Below, piece after piece: positions 20,001-27,847 of a stretch of DNA of 64,000 bases (position 1 is the stretch's first letter; each line of letters opens with the position of its first letter). This DNA comes from Ruminococcaceae bacterium KH2T8. GTDB lineage: Bacteria; Bacillota; Clostridia; Saccharofermentanales; Saccharofermentanaceae. The stretch covers positions 186,001 through 250,000 of the forward strand of contig FOIY01000005.1 in assembly GCA_900111435.1 (NCBI GenBank), in the 5' to 3' direction. Below the pieces are notes generated by a model. That model was not told the origin of the DNA. It ran no database searches and worked only from the letters and a program-made list of their open reading frames with translations. The position numbers and the translations under genes are program-made.

Positions 20001-20750
20001 AATGAGATATGCTTTGTATTTGGTGTTCAGTCGGATCCGTCGTTGAATGATTCTGATGATGATGGCATTTCTGATAATGTTGACCAAAATCCAATTGTTG
20101 TTGCCGGATCGATAAACTACATTATCTATAGCAATGATTCTATTCTGGAAGATTGTGCATCAGACTATGCGAATCTGTATGAAGAGAATGATATGGAATA
20201 TCGTTGCTATTTGATTAACAGTTATGATGAATTTGTAAGCTTCATGAGCACTTTGAATCGAACTAGAACTAGCGAGAGTGAAATATTCTCAGATGAATCA
20301 TTTGGAGAGAAGATTAACTATTCATATGTTAATAATCTAGTCATTGTAACTCATGGTGGAAATGGATCTATTACTTTTGGTGATAATCTTTTCTTGGATG
20401 AAGTGTATTTTATTGTAAATGGATATGATACGTTGCAGGGAATACCTTGTGATATTTCTACGATTGATTTACAAGCTTGCCATTTGGGCGAAGAATATGA
20501 TGGAGCGTTGGGGCATCCGGAATATGTTGGAAAAACAATGGCTGCGGCGTTTTTCTGTACAAATGGTGTACATACAGTGGGTTCAGTATATGCGTGGAAG
20601 GGAGCGTCAATGTATTTAGGCGGATATAATATGCTGACTCCTCTGGAAGCATTATCAGATAGTGATAATGGTTATTACAAGTTTACTTTCGATGGATCAT
20701 TAAATGTATCTTATATTGGTAAAATAGTTCAAATGACAGTAGAATATTAA
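17001..20750 (+). CDS. Secreted modular protein: CBM-like, beta-helix, Ca-binding repeats, degenerate vWA, clan-CD-like C-terminal domain
   Basis: Product of 1249 residues. Order: signal peptide (1-34); cellulose-binding-like domain (36-135, with GWILELTF and YNSSIDSGETITFG); beta-helix-like region (170-375); Thr/Pro linker (376-446); thrombospondin-type-3 calcium repeats such as DSDLDGIPD (448-573); a beta domain (575-712); a vWA-like domain (728-910) whose metal site reads INVTTQM in place of DxSxS; more calcium repeats (913-960, 1015-1030); and a C-terminal domain with VTHGG (His1118) and QACHLG (Cys1160), the HG/AC signature of clan CD peptidases (caspase, CHAT, DUF4347-like). ATG 17001 follows AGGGTGTAGG; a GTG two codons earlier is possible. 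From about 19180 the codons turn AT-rich, suggesting the distal part has another history. No LPxTG or S-layer anchor seen. Target unknown. Confidence 0.8.
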   Translation: MKSIDNRWIRSAVTVFVSLFFVSALPWRELRADAISHSEYDCSPLSVTYDQVSSWDTTTQAEFTITNTSEESVEGWILELTFPMEVSTSNIWNAVDLTSENIASDTLIIANPAYNSSIDSGETITFGVILEGTEFAPTAPVNVTLVVEPEEEIIEIPEDNPEEEPVAPDTFSYAIYTASDITISGYQNNIYGDIYSGTNFVFQGSELNVEGTVRTVGYVNASGYITEIDSIEENIEGMDIPDWEEFILDETTDMDVLSSDVFNSQTDIVVNGYYYTEDSIEINSASLSGEAVIVAEEDITINADTITEDTELILYSVNGDITINATEAQIKGILYAPEGKVTVNGNTIEVIGNIVANEFEFNGSILNIAVDEDVVFPTVTPTEIPEITVTDTPVPTETPEATATPTAEATATSTPTPTVTVVPTLTETPTPTVTVTPTPTEVPVDTELDSDLDGIPDYLEEEIGTNPNNPDTDADGLGDYLEIMVGYDPTKADTDDNDISDGDEDLDGDNVSNIVELSIGTELMSQDTDCDGITDGDELYVYCSNPMDSDTDGDGIYDGDELLLGKDPTDPSDGTIRIEQTKEQEFNNEEDPAITSVEVTMELSNVIDRSLKIRDMYNVDVYTTNVAGRVGSPISFECTEEFDMAVVVIHYDETMLGDTREEDLGVLWFDEANGIFVEQYQAVVDTDANTITMELEHFSEYILMDRVQWYASMPKVYTTDSSDSTDEKHFDVFFTINVTTQMTKQERLMAIDCVNSAIQQLEEGDRYLIYVVSHYTAQWIFPSNKDFYTVEDNPTIPENVYREIMYDQYDDRMNINLVAYSSFVQYYTAEDVGNDKLVFLVTDESCENGPVYLPIGDGYSWYAAFIPDTYSSDVVDVVVGMHGGVVFDDCTADGLAEMIFSMERQRVDCFSAEDTDEDGLPDILEEEGMYGLNGQVYYSDPTNADSDGDTLRDGEEMGAMHRVLRIDEDTVQMDRVNLLDVDEVGTSEFSYLESYIPENPNEICFVFGVQSDPSLNDSDDDGISDNVDQNPIVVAGSINYIIYSNDSILEDCASDYANLYEENDMEYRCYLINSYDEFVSFMSTLNRTRTSESEIFSDESFGEKINYSYVNNLVIVTHGGNGSITFGDNLFLDEVYFIVNGYDTLQGIPCDISTIDLQACHLGEEYDGALGHPEYVGKTMAAAFFCTNGVHTVGSVYAWKGASMYLGGYNMLTPLEALSDSDNGYYKFTFDGSLNVSYIGKIVQMTVEY

Positions 20751-20766
20751 TATTCGGGAGAATATC

Positions 20767-21447
20767 ATGGTAAATAAGAAGATAGTTATCGCAGAATGCT
20801 TTATATTTTTAGTGTTCTTCTTCGGAGGATTAGCTCTTGAGATTCGCAATAGCGGAAATATCAAAGCAACTTCAAATGTTTATTCGGCGTGTGACATTAC
20901 AGCTCCTATAGGCGGAGGTAAAAGTGACGGCTTGATGATATGCATCCCTTTAGCTGCGTCAGAAATCAGTGATGAATCTGAAATGCTTACTCAGTTTTTT
21001 CCTGATGGGACATTGGTTCATATCACGGGCGTTTATTTGGATGGACATATTGATGTGGATCATGTAGACGCGGAGATAGATGAATCGATTATTGCATACT
21101 GTGAAGATAACGGAGTTTTGGAATATGAGTTCCCGGATGAAGGCGGCCAGGATACAATAAAAACAGGTATAGAGAGTTATCTCTTCAGGAACAGGATAAA
21201 TGTCCTCGATGTAGATTCTCCTGAATTGTCGGAAATATATGTAACGTTATATTCAGAACATAATGGGTTTGATACTCGCCTGATAGTTGGTGTTGTAGCA
21301 TCAGTTATTGTGTTTTTATCTTCAAATGTTTTACTTTGGATAAAAACTGGTAAGCAGGAGAAAGTAGCTTTCTGGATCAGTTTTATTCCTGTTATTGTTT
21401 TCGTTCTGTCGATCGCTCTTTTTAAGCGGATACTGATAGGCTTATGA
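20767..21447 (+). CDS. Small membrane protein following the secreted modular protein
   Basis: A 226-residue protein I do not recognise. An N-terminal hydrophobic segment (about 6-25) is followed by an acidic domain of about 140 residues facing outside (PIGGGKSDGLMICIPLA, DGHIDVDHVDAEIDES), then two membrane spans (about 174-194 and 204-224). It begins 17 bp after the previous stop, behind a modest GGGAG ribosome site, and shares that gene's AT-rich composition, so the two are probably one transcript. It might serve as a partner, a membrane anchor or an immunity protein for the caspase-like domain upstream; there is no direct evidence for any of these. Confidence 0.7.
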   Translation: MVNKKIVIAECFIFLVFFFGGLALEIRNSGNIKATSNVYSACDITAPIGGGKSDGLMICIPLAASEISDESEMLTQFFPDGTLVHITGVYLDGHIDVDHVDAEIDESIIAYCEDNGVLEYEFPDEGGQDTIKTGIESYLFRNRINVLDVDSPELSEIYVTLYSEHNGFDTRLIVGVVASVIVFLSSNVLLWIKTGKQEKVAFWISFIPVIVFVLSIALFKRILIGL

Positions 21448-21465
21448 CTGAGAGACAGATTAAAC

Positions 21466-21474
21466 TGCTATAAT
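21466..21474 (+). promoter_or_regulatory. Extended -10 promoter of the asparaginase gene
   Basis: TGCTATAAT at 21466-21474 is a full extended -10; the -35 region (around 21445, TGACTG) is weak. It lies 36 bp before the start codon. Confidence 0.5.
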
Positions 21475-21509
21475 CTAAAGGTACTACATTTTCGTGAGGA
21501 CCTTATAAG

Positions 21510-22400
21510 ATGAACAATATTCTTGTCTGCCTTTTAGGAGGCACCATCGGATCACATATAGACGGTAAGAGCATTAAGCTCGGATCATCCCTTAACGATA
21601 AGTTCTGGAACAAGGCAGGAGCGGGATTTCAGCTTCGCTTTATCGAGCCTGTTACTTACTCTTCGGAGAATGCTACCGTAGAAGATTATAAGATCGGACT
21701 TCGCGCTGTTATCAAGGAAGTTGAAGAGAACAGGCCCGACGGTGTCCTTATCCTTCACGGCACTGATTCGGTTGCTTACTTTGCACAGCTCGCGGTACGT
21801 GTGCTTTCGTATCTTGATATTCCCGTAGCTATCACGGGCAGCAAGCTTCCGCCTGACGATCCCCGTACCGATGCGATCAAGAATGTTAAGTTCGCATTGA
21901 GCCTTCTTGCGGCAGGTGCATTGAGCGAAGCAGGAAGGAAGACCTTCGGTATCGTTTTCTGTGAATCCTTTATGGGAGAGTCAACTTTCATACAGGCATG
22001 GCAGGCAACGGATGCCGACTATTACGGAGACCATAAGAAGTTCGGAGTAAAGGGAGAGGAAGCATATGCCGACAGGAAGACTGTCATGGAATTCCTCGAG
22101 AAGGAGACGTCTCCCAAGATCCTGACTATCCCTAATGTTCCTGCTTTTCCTTACGATACGATCGACCCGACGAAGTACGACATGATCCTCATCGAGGCTT
22201 ATCACTCGGGTACGCAAAACAGCAAGGTGCTCCCCGAATTTGTACGAAAGGCGACAGAGGCTAAGGTCAGATGTTATCTTGCTCCCGCGAAGAATAACAA
22301 GAACTCCTACGAGAGTGAAGACGAGCTTGTTAAGGCGGGTATCATCAAGATGACAGACGTGTCTTTAGAAGGCGCCTGGGCACAGCTTCAGCTCTTCTGA
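21510..22400 (+). CDS. Asparaginase family protein
   Basis: Hydrolyses L-asparagine to aspartate and ammonia in the cytoplasm (family function). The 296-residue product has no signal peptide. The two threonine motifs are present: GGTIGS (Thr12) and LHGTDSVAY, where the usual fourth Thr of HGTDT is Ser. ITGSKLPPDDPRTDAIKN is the family's third block. It is shorter than typical type I enzymes (about 330) at the C-terminal end, so activity on asparagine is likely but not certain. It has its own promoter and is not part of the fab operon. Confidence 0.85.
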   Translation: MNNILVCLLGGTIGSHIDGKSIKLGSSLNDKFWNKAGAGFQLRFIEPVTYSSENATVEDYKIGLRAVIKEVEENRPDGVLILHGTDSVAYFAQLAVRVLSYLDIPVAITGSKLPPDDPRTDAIKNVKFALSLLAAGALSEAGRKTFGIVFCESFMGESTFIQAWQATDADYYGDHKKFGVKGEEAYADRKTVMEFLEKETSPKILTIPNVPAFPYDTIDPTKYDMILIEAYHSGTQNSKVLPEFVRKATEAKVRCYLAPAKNNKNSYESEDELVKAGIIKMTDVSLEGAWAQLQLF

Positions 22401-22439
22401 TAAAGCCTTTATTACCCGATTTCTGCCCCAATGTTTCTA

Positions 22440-22467
22440 TTGACGGAGTACTATGCTTGTGTAATAC
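22440..22467 (+). promoter_or_regulatory. Promoter of the fab operon
   Basis: TTGACG at 22440-22445, 16-bp spacer, TAATAC at 22462-22467. Its start region overlaps the palindrome described next. Confidence 0.65.
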
Positions 22468-22481
22468 TTTGATTATCAAAG
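22467..22481 (+). promoter_or_regulatory. FabT-like operator
   Basis: Perfect palindrome CTTTGA-TTA-TCAAAG starting on the last base of the -10. It matches the core TTTGATTATCAAA of the operator described for FabT, the MarR-family repressor of fatty acid synthesis in streptococci and relatives. No fabT gene is in this window, so the regulator is inferred. Confidence 0.65.
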
Positions 22482-22502
22482 GATTTATAAAGGCGGTATT
22501 TT

Positions 22503-23477
22503 ATGTTAACCGGAAAAATCATCGGATTGGGCTCATATCTGCCCCCGAAGATACTTACGAACGACGACCTTTCGAAGATGGTCGAGACTAATGATGAGTG
22601 GATCACCGAGAGGACCGGTATCAAGCAGCGCCATATCGCTGACGCCGTTGAAGACAAGGCTTCCACTATGGCTTGCAAGGCAGCAAAGGCTGCTGTCGAG
22701 GATGCAGGCATCGATCCTTCCGAGATCGATCTTATCGTAGCCGCTTCTACGACTCCGGATCTGGCATTCCCGAGTATCGCATGCTGCGTACAGGGTGCCG
22801 TCGGTGCAGACGGATGTGCCTGCTTTGACGTTAATTCGGCTTGTCCCGGATTCATCGCAGCATACAATACGGCACAGGGATTCATCGAGTCGGGTAATGC
22901 AAAGACCGTTCTCGTACTCGGTGCGGAGTGCCTCAGCAATTTCGTTGACTGGAACGACAGAGGAACATGTATCCTCTTCGGTGACGGCGCAGGTGCCGCT
23001 GTACTTCGTGCGGAAGAAGGCATGAAGAACAGCTTTATCATGAAGGCTTCCATGAAGAGAGGCGAGTGCCTCCACTGCGAGTCCATGAAGCAGCCCAAGA
23101 GAATTGACGAGGAAGGATTCCTGCAGTCGACATTCATGTTCATGAACGGCAGGGAAGTATTCAGGTTCGTCGTTTCCGAGATCCCCGCTCTTATCGAGGA
23201 GCTCTCACAGAAGTACGGCTTTAAGATGGATGAGGTAGACCACTTTGTATTCCATCAGGCAAATAAGAGAATCATCGAGGCTACGGCTAAAAAGCTCAAC
23301 GTTCCCCTCGAGAAGTTCCCCATGAACATCCAGAACACAGGTAACACATCATCGGCATCCATTCCGATCCTCCTTACGGAGATGAAGAAGGACGGCAGGC
23401 TCAAGAAGGGAGACAAGATCGTTATGTCTTCATTCGGAGGCGGCCTCACATGGGGTGCCAACTATTTTGTATATTGA
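22503..23477 (+). CDS. fabH: 3-oxoacyl-ACP synthase III
   Basis: Condenses an acyl-CoA primer with malonyl-ACP to begin type II fatty acid synthesis. 324 residues, full length. The catalytic triad is visible: Cys114 in NSACPGF, His251 in FHQANKRI and Asn281 in NTSSAS. The N-terminal TNDEWITERTGIKQRHIA is family-typical. First gene of the fab operon, directly behind the FabT-like operator; the start follows AAAGGCGG. Primer preference (straight or branched) cannot be read from these motifs. Confidence 0.95.
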   Translation: MLTGKIIGLGSYLPPKILTNDDLSKMVETNDEWITERTGIKQRHIADAVEDKASTMACKAAKAAVEDAGIDPSEIDLIVAASTTPDLAFPSIACCVQGAVGADGCACFDVNSACPGFIAAYNTAQGFIESGNAKTVLVLGAECLSNFVDWNDRGTCILFGDGAGAAVLRAEEGMKNSFIMKASMKRGECLHCESMKQPKRIDEEGFLQSTFMFMNGREVFRFVVSEIPALIEELSQKYGFKMDEVDHFVFHQANKRIIEATAKKLNVPLEKFPMNIQNTGNTSSASIPILLTEMKKDGRLKKGDKIVMSSFGGGLTWGANYFVY

Positions 23478-23500
23478 TCGCGGAAGGAGCGTAAAAGACT

Positions 23501-24436
23501 ATGACAAAGATCACAGACATGATCGGAATTAAGTATCCCATCTTCCAGGGCGGTATGGCCTGGGTAGCTGATTACCACATCGCGGCTGCAGTAAGTAATG
23601 CAGGCGGCTTGGGAATCATCGGATGCGGCGGTGCAGACGAGAACTGGATCAGGGATCAGATCCACAAGTGCCGCGAGCTCACGGACAAGCCCTTCGGCGT
23701 AAACGTAATGCTCATGAATCCCAGAGCTCCCCAGATCGCGGAAGTACTCGCTGAGGAGAAGGTAAAGGTAGTTACGACAGGTGCAGGTTCTGCAGGTAAG
23801 TTCATTCCCATGTGGAAGGAAGCAGGCATCATCGTTATCCCCGTTGTTCCTTCCGTTGCTCTTGCAAAGAAGATGGAGAAGGACGGTGCCGACGCAGTTA
23901 TCGCAGAGGGTACTGAGTCCGGCGGACACGTTGGTGAGATCACGACTATGGCGCTCGTTCCCCAGGTAGTAGATGCAGTAAGCATCCCCGTAGTAGCAGC
24001 AGGCGGTATCGCTGACGGCAGAGGTGTTGCAGCATCCTTCATGCTCGGTGCCGAGGCAGTACAGTGCGGAACGGTATTCTGCGCTTCCGAGGAAGTAAAT
24101 ATCCACCAGAACTACAAAGAGATGATCATCAAGGCTAAGGATACATCCACGAGAGTTACCGGCCGTGCTGCAGGCGCTCCCGTAAGACAGATCAGGAATC
24201 AGCTCACTGCTAAGTATCTTGAGCTCGAAGAGGCTCACGCAAGCTTTGAGGAGCTCGAGGCTCTCGGAGTGGGTTCACTTCGTAAGGCTGTTATCGAGGG
24301 TGATACCAAGGCAGGTACATTCATGGCAGGTCAGATCTCCGGAATGATCAACGAGATCAGACCCGTTCAGAAGATCATTGACGATATGTTCGAGGAGGCA
24401 AACAAGCTCCTTAAGAATGCTAAGGAGATCTGTTAA
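23501..24436 (+). CDS. fabK: Enoyl-ACP reductase II, FMN-dependent
   Basis: Final reduction step of each fatty acid cycle, performed by the FMN/NADH enzyme FabK and not by FabI. The 311 residues form a nitronate-monooxygenase-type TIM barrel: YPIFQGGMAW at the start, AVSNAGGLGIIGCG, AEGTESGGHVGE and AGGIADGRGVAASFMLGAEAVQCGT for phosphate and flavin binding. The start follows GGAAGGAGCG, 24 bp after fabH. FabK enzymes are known to be naturally insensitive to triclosan. The acpP gene often found next to fabK is absent here. Confidence 0.93.
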   Translation: MTKITDMIGIKYPIFQGGMAWVADYHIAAAVSNAGGLGIIGCGGADENWIRDQIHKCRELTDKPFGVNVMLMNPRAPQIAEVLAEEKVKVVTTGAGSAGKFIPMWKEAGIIVIPVVPSVALAKKMEKDGADAVIAEGTESGGHVGEITTMALVPQVVDAVSIPVVAAGGIADGRGVAASFMLGAEAVQCGTVFCASEEVNIHQNYKEMIIKAKDTSTRVTGRAAGAPVRQIRNQLTAKYLELEEAHASFEELEALGVGSLRKAVIEGDTKAGTFMAGQISGMINEIRPVQKIIDDMFEEANKLLKNAKEIC

Positions 24437-24441
24437 GTAAT

Positions 24442-25371
24442 ATGAAGATAGCATTTGTTTATCCCGGTCAGGGAGTACAGACAGTAGGCATGGCAAAGGA
24501 CTTCTACGATAAGTTCGACTATGCAAAGGATATGGTAAAGAGAGCTGCAGACGCAGCAGGATTTGATATGGAGCACATCCTCTTCGAAGAGAACGAGGAC
24601 ATCCATGTAACTGAATACACACAGCCCGCACTCGTAACGGCATGCTCGATCATGAGCAAGGCTCTCGAGGATAAGGGTATCCACCCCGACATCACGGCAG
24701 GTCTTTCCCTCGGTGAGTACTGCGCACTCGTTACGGCAGGCGCTATGACTTTCGACGAGGCAGTAAGACTTACAAGGATCAGAGGTAACCTCATGAGTTC
24801 CTATGTGCCCGCAGGTCAGGGTACGATGGCTGCGATCATCGGTCTTCCCAAGGAGACTATCGAAGAGACGGTTGAGCCTATCGAAGGTGCTACGGTAGCT
24901 AACTATAACTGCCCCGGCCAGATCGTCATCACGGGCGAGAAGGAAGCAGTATGCAAGGGTATGGAAGCTCTTTCCGAGAAGGGCGCTAAGAGAGCCATCG
25001 AGCTCAAGGTATCGGGTCCTTTCCATTCTCCCATGCTCAAGGGTGCAGGAGACAAGCTCAGAGTTGAGCTCGATAAGGCAGAGATCTCGGATCTCAAGAT
25101 CCCTTATATCGCCAATGCTACTGCAGAAGTAGTAGAAGATACGACGAACATCAGAGACCTTCTTCAGACACAGGTTTCTTCTTCCGTAATGTGGGAGCAG
25201 ACACTTCTCAAGATGAAGGACCTCGGAGTAGACGTATTCGTTGAGATCGGTCCCGGAAAGACTATCGCGGGCTTTGTAAAGAAGACCGTACCCGAGATCC
25301 CCGTGATCAACGTATCGACAGTAGAAGACATTGATGCGGCTGTAGAAAAGCTCGCAGAACTTGCAAAATAA
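24442..25371 (+). CDS. fabD: Malonyl-CoA:ACP transacylase
   Basis: Loads malonate onto ACP. 309 residues, normal length. The nucleophile elbow is GLSLGEY (Ser89) and the paired His195 lies in GPFHSPML; the N-terminal FVYPGQGVQTVGM is typical. It begins 6 bp after fabK, using the AAGGAGATC at the end of that gene as its ribosome site. Part of the fabHKDGFZ unit. Confidence 0.95.
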   Translation: MKIAFVYPGQGVQTVGMAKDFYDKFDYAKDMVKRAADAAGFDMEHILFEENEDIHVTEYTQPALVTACSIMSKALEDKGIHPDITAGLSLGEYCALVTAGAMTFDEAVRLTRIRGNLMSSYVPAGQGTMAAIIGLPKETIEETVEPIEGATVANYNCPGQIVITGEKEAVCKGMEALSEKGAKRAIELKVSGPFHSPMLKGAGDKLRVELDKAEISDLKIPYIANATAEVVEDTTNIRDLLQTQVSSSVMWEQTLLKMKDLGVDVFVEIGPGKTIAGFVKKTVPEIPVINVSTVEDIDAAVEKLAELAK

Positions 25372-25388
25372 TCTTGGAGGAAAATAAC

Positions 25389-26126
25389 ATGGCTAAGACA
25401 GCAATCGTAACAGGAAGCGCCAGAGGAATCGGTAAGGGAATCGCAGTTAAGCTCGCTAAGATGGGCTATAACATCGCAGTCGTTGACGCATGCCCCATCG
25501 AAGGATCCCAGGAGACAGCCGACGAGATCGCCAAGGAGTACGGTGTACAGACTAAGGCTTACAGATGCGATGTATCCAGCAGCGCAAGCGTAGCAGAGAC
25601 AGTTGCAGACGTAGCTTCCACTTTCGGAACTATCGATGCTCTCGTAAATAACGCAGGTATCACAAGAGACGGATTCCTCGTAAGGATGAAGGAAGAGGAT
25701 TTCGATGCTGTTATCTCCGTAAACCTCAAGGGTACATACAACTTCTTCCGTGAAGTAGTTCCCGTAATGAGCAAGCAGAAGTACGGCCGTATCGTATCTA
25801 TCTCCTCTATCGTAGGACTTCAGGGTAATGCATGCCAGGTTAACTATTCAGCATCCAAGGCAGGCGTTATCGGTATCACGAAGAGTGCCGCAAGAGAGTA
25901 TGCAGGCAAGAATATCACATGTAATGCCATCGCTCCCGGATTCGTTCAGACTCCCATGACTGACGTTCTTCCCGAGAAGGTTAAGGAGCAGATGCTCGCA
26001 GGTATCCCCCTGAAGCGTTACGGCCAGGTAGAGGATATCGCAAATGCAGTCGGATTCCTTGTATCCGATGAAGCTTCCTACATCACGGGTCAGGTTCTTT
26101 CCGTAGACGGCGGAATGCACATGTAA
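25389..26126 (+). CDS. fabG: 3-oxoacyl-ACP reductase
   Basis: NADPH-dependent reduction of 3-oxoacyl-ACP. The 245-residue short-chain dehydrogenase has the cofactor motif TGSARGIGKG, NNAG, Asn112 and the catalytic Ser140, Tyr153 and Lys157 (NYSASKAG). ATG 25389 is chosen because the in-frame TTG at 25374 overlaps the TGGAGGA ribosome site. Third-from-last gene of the fab operon, 17 bp after fabD. Confidence 0.95.
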   Translation: MAKTAIVTGSARGIGKGIAVKLAKMGYNIAVVDACPIEGSQETADEIAKEYGVQTKAYRCDVSSSASVAETVADVASTFGTIDALVNNAGITRDGFLVRMKEEDFDAVISVNLKGTYNFFREVVPVMSKQKYGRIVSISSIVGLQGNACQVNYSASKAGVIGITKSAAREYAGKNITCNAIAPGFVQTPMTDVLPEKVKEQMLAGIPLKRYGQVEDIANAVGFLVSDEASYITGQVLSVDGGMHM

Positions 26127-26154
26127 TCAGAAAAAGAACGGGGAAAAAGATAAG

Positions 26155-27390
26155 ATGGAAACAAAAAGAGTTGTAGTTACCGGTATGGGTGCGATCACGC
26201 CCCTCGGTAATGACGTAGAGACATTCTGGAACGGACTTGTAGAGGGTAAGGTCGCTATCGGCCCTATCACAAAGTTCGATACTACAGGCTATAAGGCTAC
26301 TATGGCAGGTGAGGTCAAGGACTTCGATGCCACAAAGTATATGGACTTTAAGACCGCAAAGAGAATGGAGCTCTTCTCACAGTATGCAGTTGCTGCAGCA
26401 TGTGAGGCTGTCGAGCAGTCAGGTCTTGATATGGAGAAGGAAGACCCCTACAGAGTAGGTGTCATCGTAAGCTCCGGTATCGGATCCATGCAGGCTAACG
26501 AGAGAGAGCACACAAAGCTCATGGAAGGAAAGAAGGTAAATCCTTTCTACATCCCCATGATGATCTCTAACATGGCTTCCGCTAATATCGCGATCAAGTT
26601 CGGCATGAAGGGTAAGAATATCGACATCGTTACCGCATGTGCTTCAGGTTCTCACTCTATCGGTGATGCCTTCAAGGCAATCAAGTGGGGCGATGCTGAC
26701 GTAATGCTCGCAGGCGGTGCAGAGGCAGCTGTTTGTCCCCTGGGCGTTCAGGGCTTCATTTCACTTACTGCTCTTTCAAATTCCACGGATCCCATGACGG
26801 CTTCAAGGCCTTTCGATAAGGACAGAGACGGATTCGTTATCGGTGAAGGCTCCGGTGTCGTAGTTCTCGAGGAGCTCGAGCACGCTAAGGCAAGAGGAGC
26901 TAAGATCCTTGCCGAGGTAGTAGGATACGGTGCTACGAACGATGCTTACCACATCACTTCACCCGCAGAGGACGGATCCGGCGCAGGTATGGCAATGAAG
27001 ATCGCCATGAAGGAAGCAGGCATCGAGCCTAAGGATGTCGACTACATCAATGCTCACGGTACTTCCACTCACCACAACGATCTCTTCGAGACGAGAGCTA
27101 TCAAGTATGCTTTCGGTGACGAGGCTAAGAACGTAGCTATCAACTCCACAAAGTCCATGATCGGTCACCTTTTAGGCGGCGCCGGCGGCGTAGAGTTCAT
27201 CGTTATGGTCAAGGCTATCGAGAACAGCTATGTTCACGTAACAGCAGGTTCCAAGGAGAGTGAGGAGGAGCTCGATCTCGACTACACATTCTTCGAGGGC
27301 AAGCACAGAGATATCACATACGCAATGAGTAACAACCTCGGATTCGGCGGACATAACGCTACGATCCTTATCAAGAAATACGAAGAGTGA
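26155..27390 (+). CDS. fabF: 3-oxoacyl-ACP synthase II
   Basis: Elongating condensing enzyme. 411 residues, full length. The Cys-His-His site is complete: Cys162 in TACASGSH, His301 in NAHGTST and His338 in IGHLLGGAG. The N-terminal VVVTGMGAITPLGNDVETFW is typical of FabF. Spaced 28 bp from fabG and 18 bp from fabZ. Confidence 0.95.
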   Translation: METKRVVVTGMGAITPLGNDVETFWNGLVEGKVAIGPITKFDTTGYKATMAGEVKDFDATKYMDFKTAKRMELFSQYAVAAACEAVEQSGLDMEKEDPYRVGVIVSSGIGSMQANEREHTKLMEGKKVNPFYIPMMISNMASANIAIKFGMKGKNIDIVTACASGSHSIGDAFKAIKWGDADVMLAGGAEAAVCPLGVQGFISLTALSNSTDPMTASRPFDKDRDGFVIGEGSGVVVLEELEHAKARGAKILAEVVGYGATNDAYHITSPAEDGSGAGMAMKIAMKEAGIEPKDVDYINAHGTSTHHNDLFETRAIKYAFGDEAKNVAINSTKSMIGHLLGGAGGVEFIVMVKAIENSYVHVTAGSKESEEELDLDYTFFEGKHRDITYAMSNNLGFGGHNATILIKKYEE

Positions 27391-27408
27391 TAAAAGGAGG
27401 ACATACTA

Positions 27409-27843
27409 ATGGCTAATTCACTTGACCTTAAGGGCATTATGGAGATCATTCCCCACAGACATCCTTTCCTTCTCATCGACAAGGTAGAGGACTACGAGCC
27501 CGGCCAGTACTGCATCGCATATAAGAACATCACATACGATGAGTCCTTCTTCAGAGGACACTTCCCCGAGTATCCCATCACTCCCGGCGTACTCATGGTA
27601 GAGGCTCTCGCACAGGCAGGTGCCGTAGCTATCCTTTCCCAGGAAGAGTTCAAGGGCAAGATCGCGGTATTCGCAGGTATCGATAACTGTAAGTTCAAAA
27701 GACAGATCCTTCCGGGCGACACCGTAAGACTCGAGACAAAGATCACTCAGGTAAGAGGTCCCGTCGGAGTCGGTGAAGCTGAGGCAACAGTAGACGGAAA
27801 GACAGCAGTTAAGTGCACATTGAAGTTCGCTATAGTACAATAA
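27409..27843 (+). CDS. fabZ: 3-hydroxyacyl-ACP dehydratase
   Basis: Dehydrates 3-hydroxyacyl-ACP. The 144-residue hot-dog-fold protein has catalytic His51 (FFRGHFPEYP) and Glu65 (GVLMVEALAQ), preceded by PHRHPFLLIDKV. The start follows AAAAGGAGGA. Last fatty-acid gene of the operon; acetyl-CoA carboxylase genes do not follow, and a GH3 gene begins 4 bp later. Confidence 0.95.
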   Translation: MANSLDLKGIMEIIPHRHPFLLIDKVEDYEPGQYCIAYKNITYDESFFRGHFPEYPITPGVLMVEALAQAGAVAILSQEEFKGKIAVFAGIDNCKFKRQILPGDTVRLETKITQVRGPVGVGEAEATVDGKTAVKCTLKFAIVQ

Positions 27844-27847
27844 GTAC

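Noticed and set aside
25374-25391. TTG start of fabG at 25374
   Set aside because: The TTG overlaps the GGAGGA ribosome site that serves ATG 25389.
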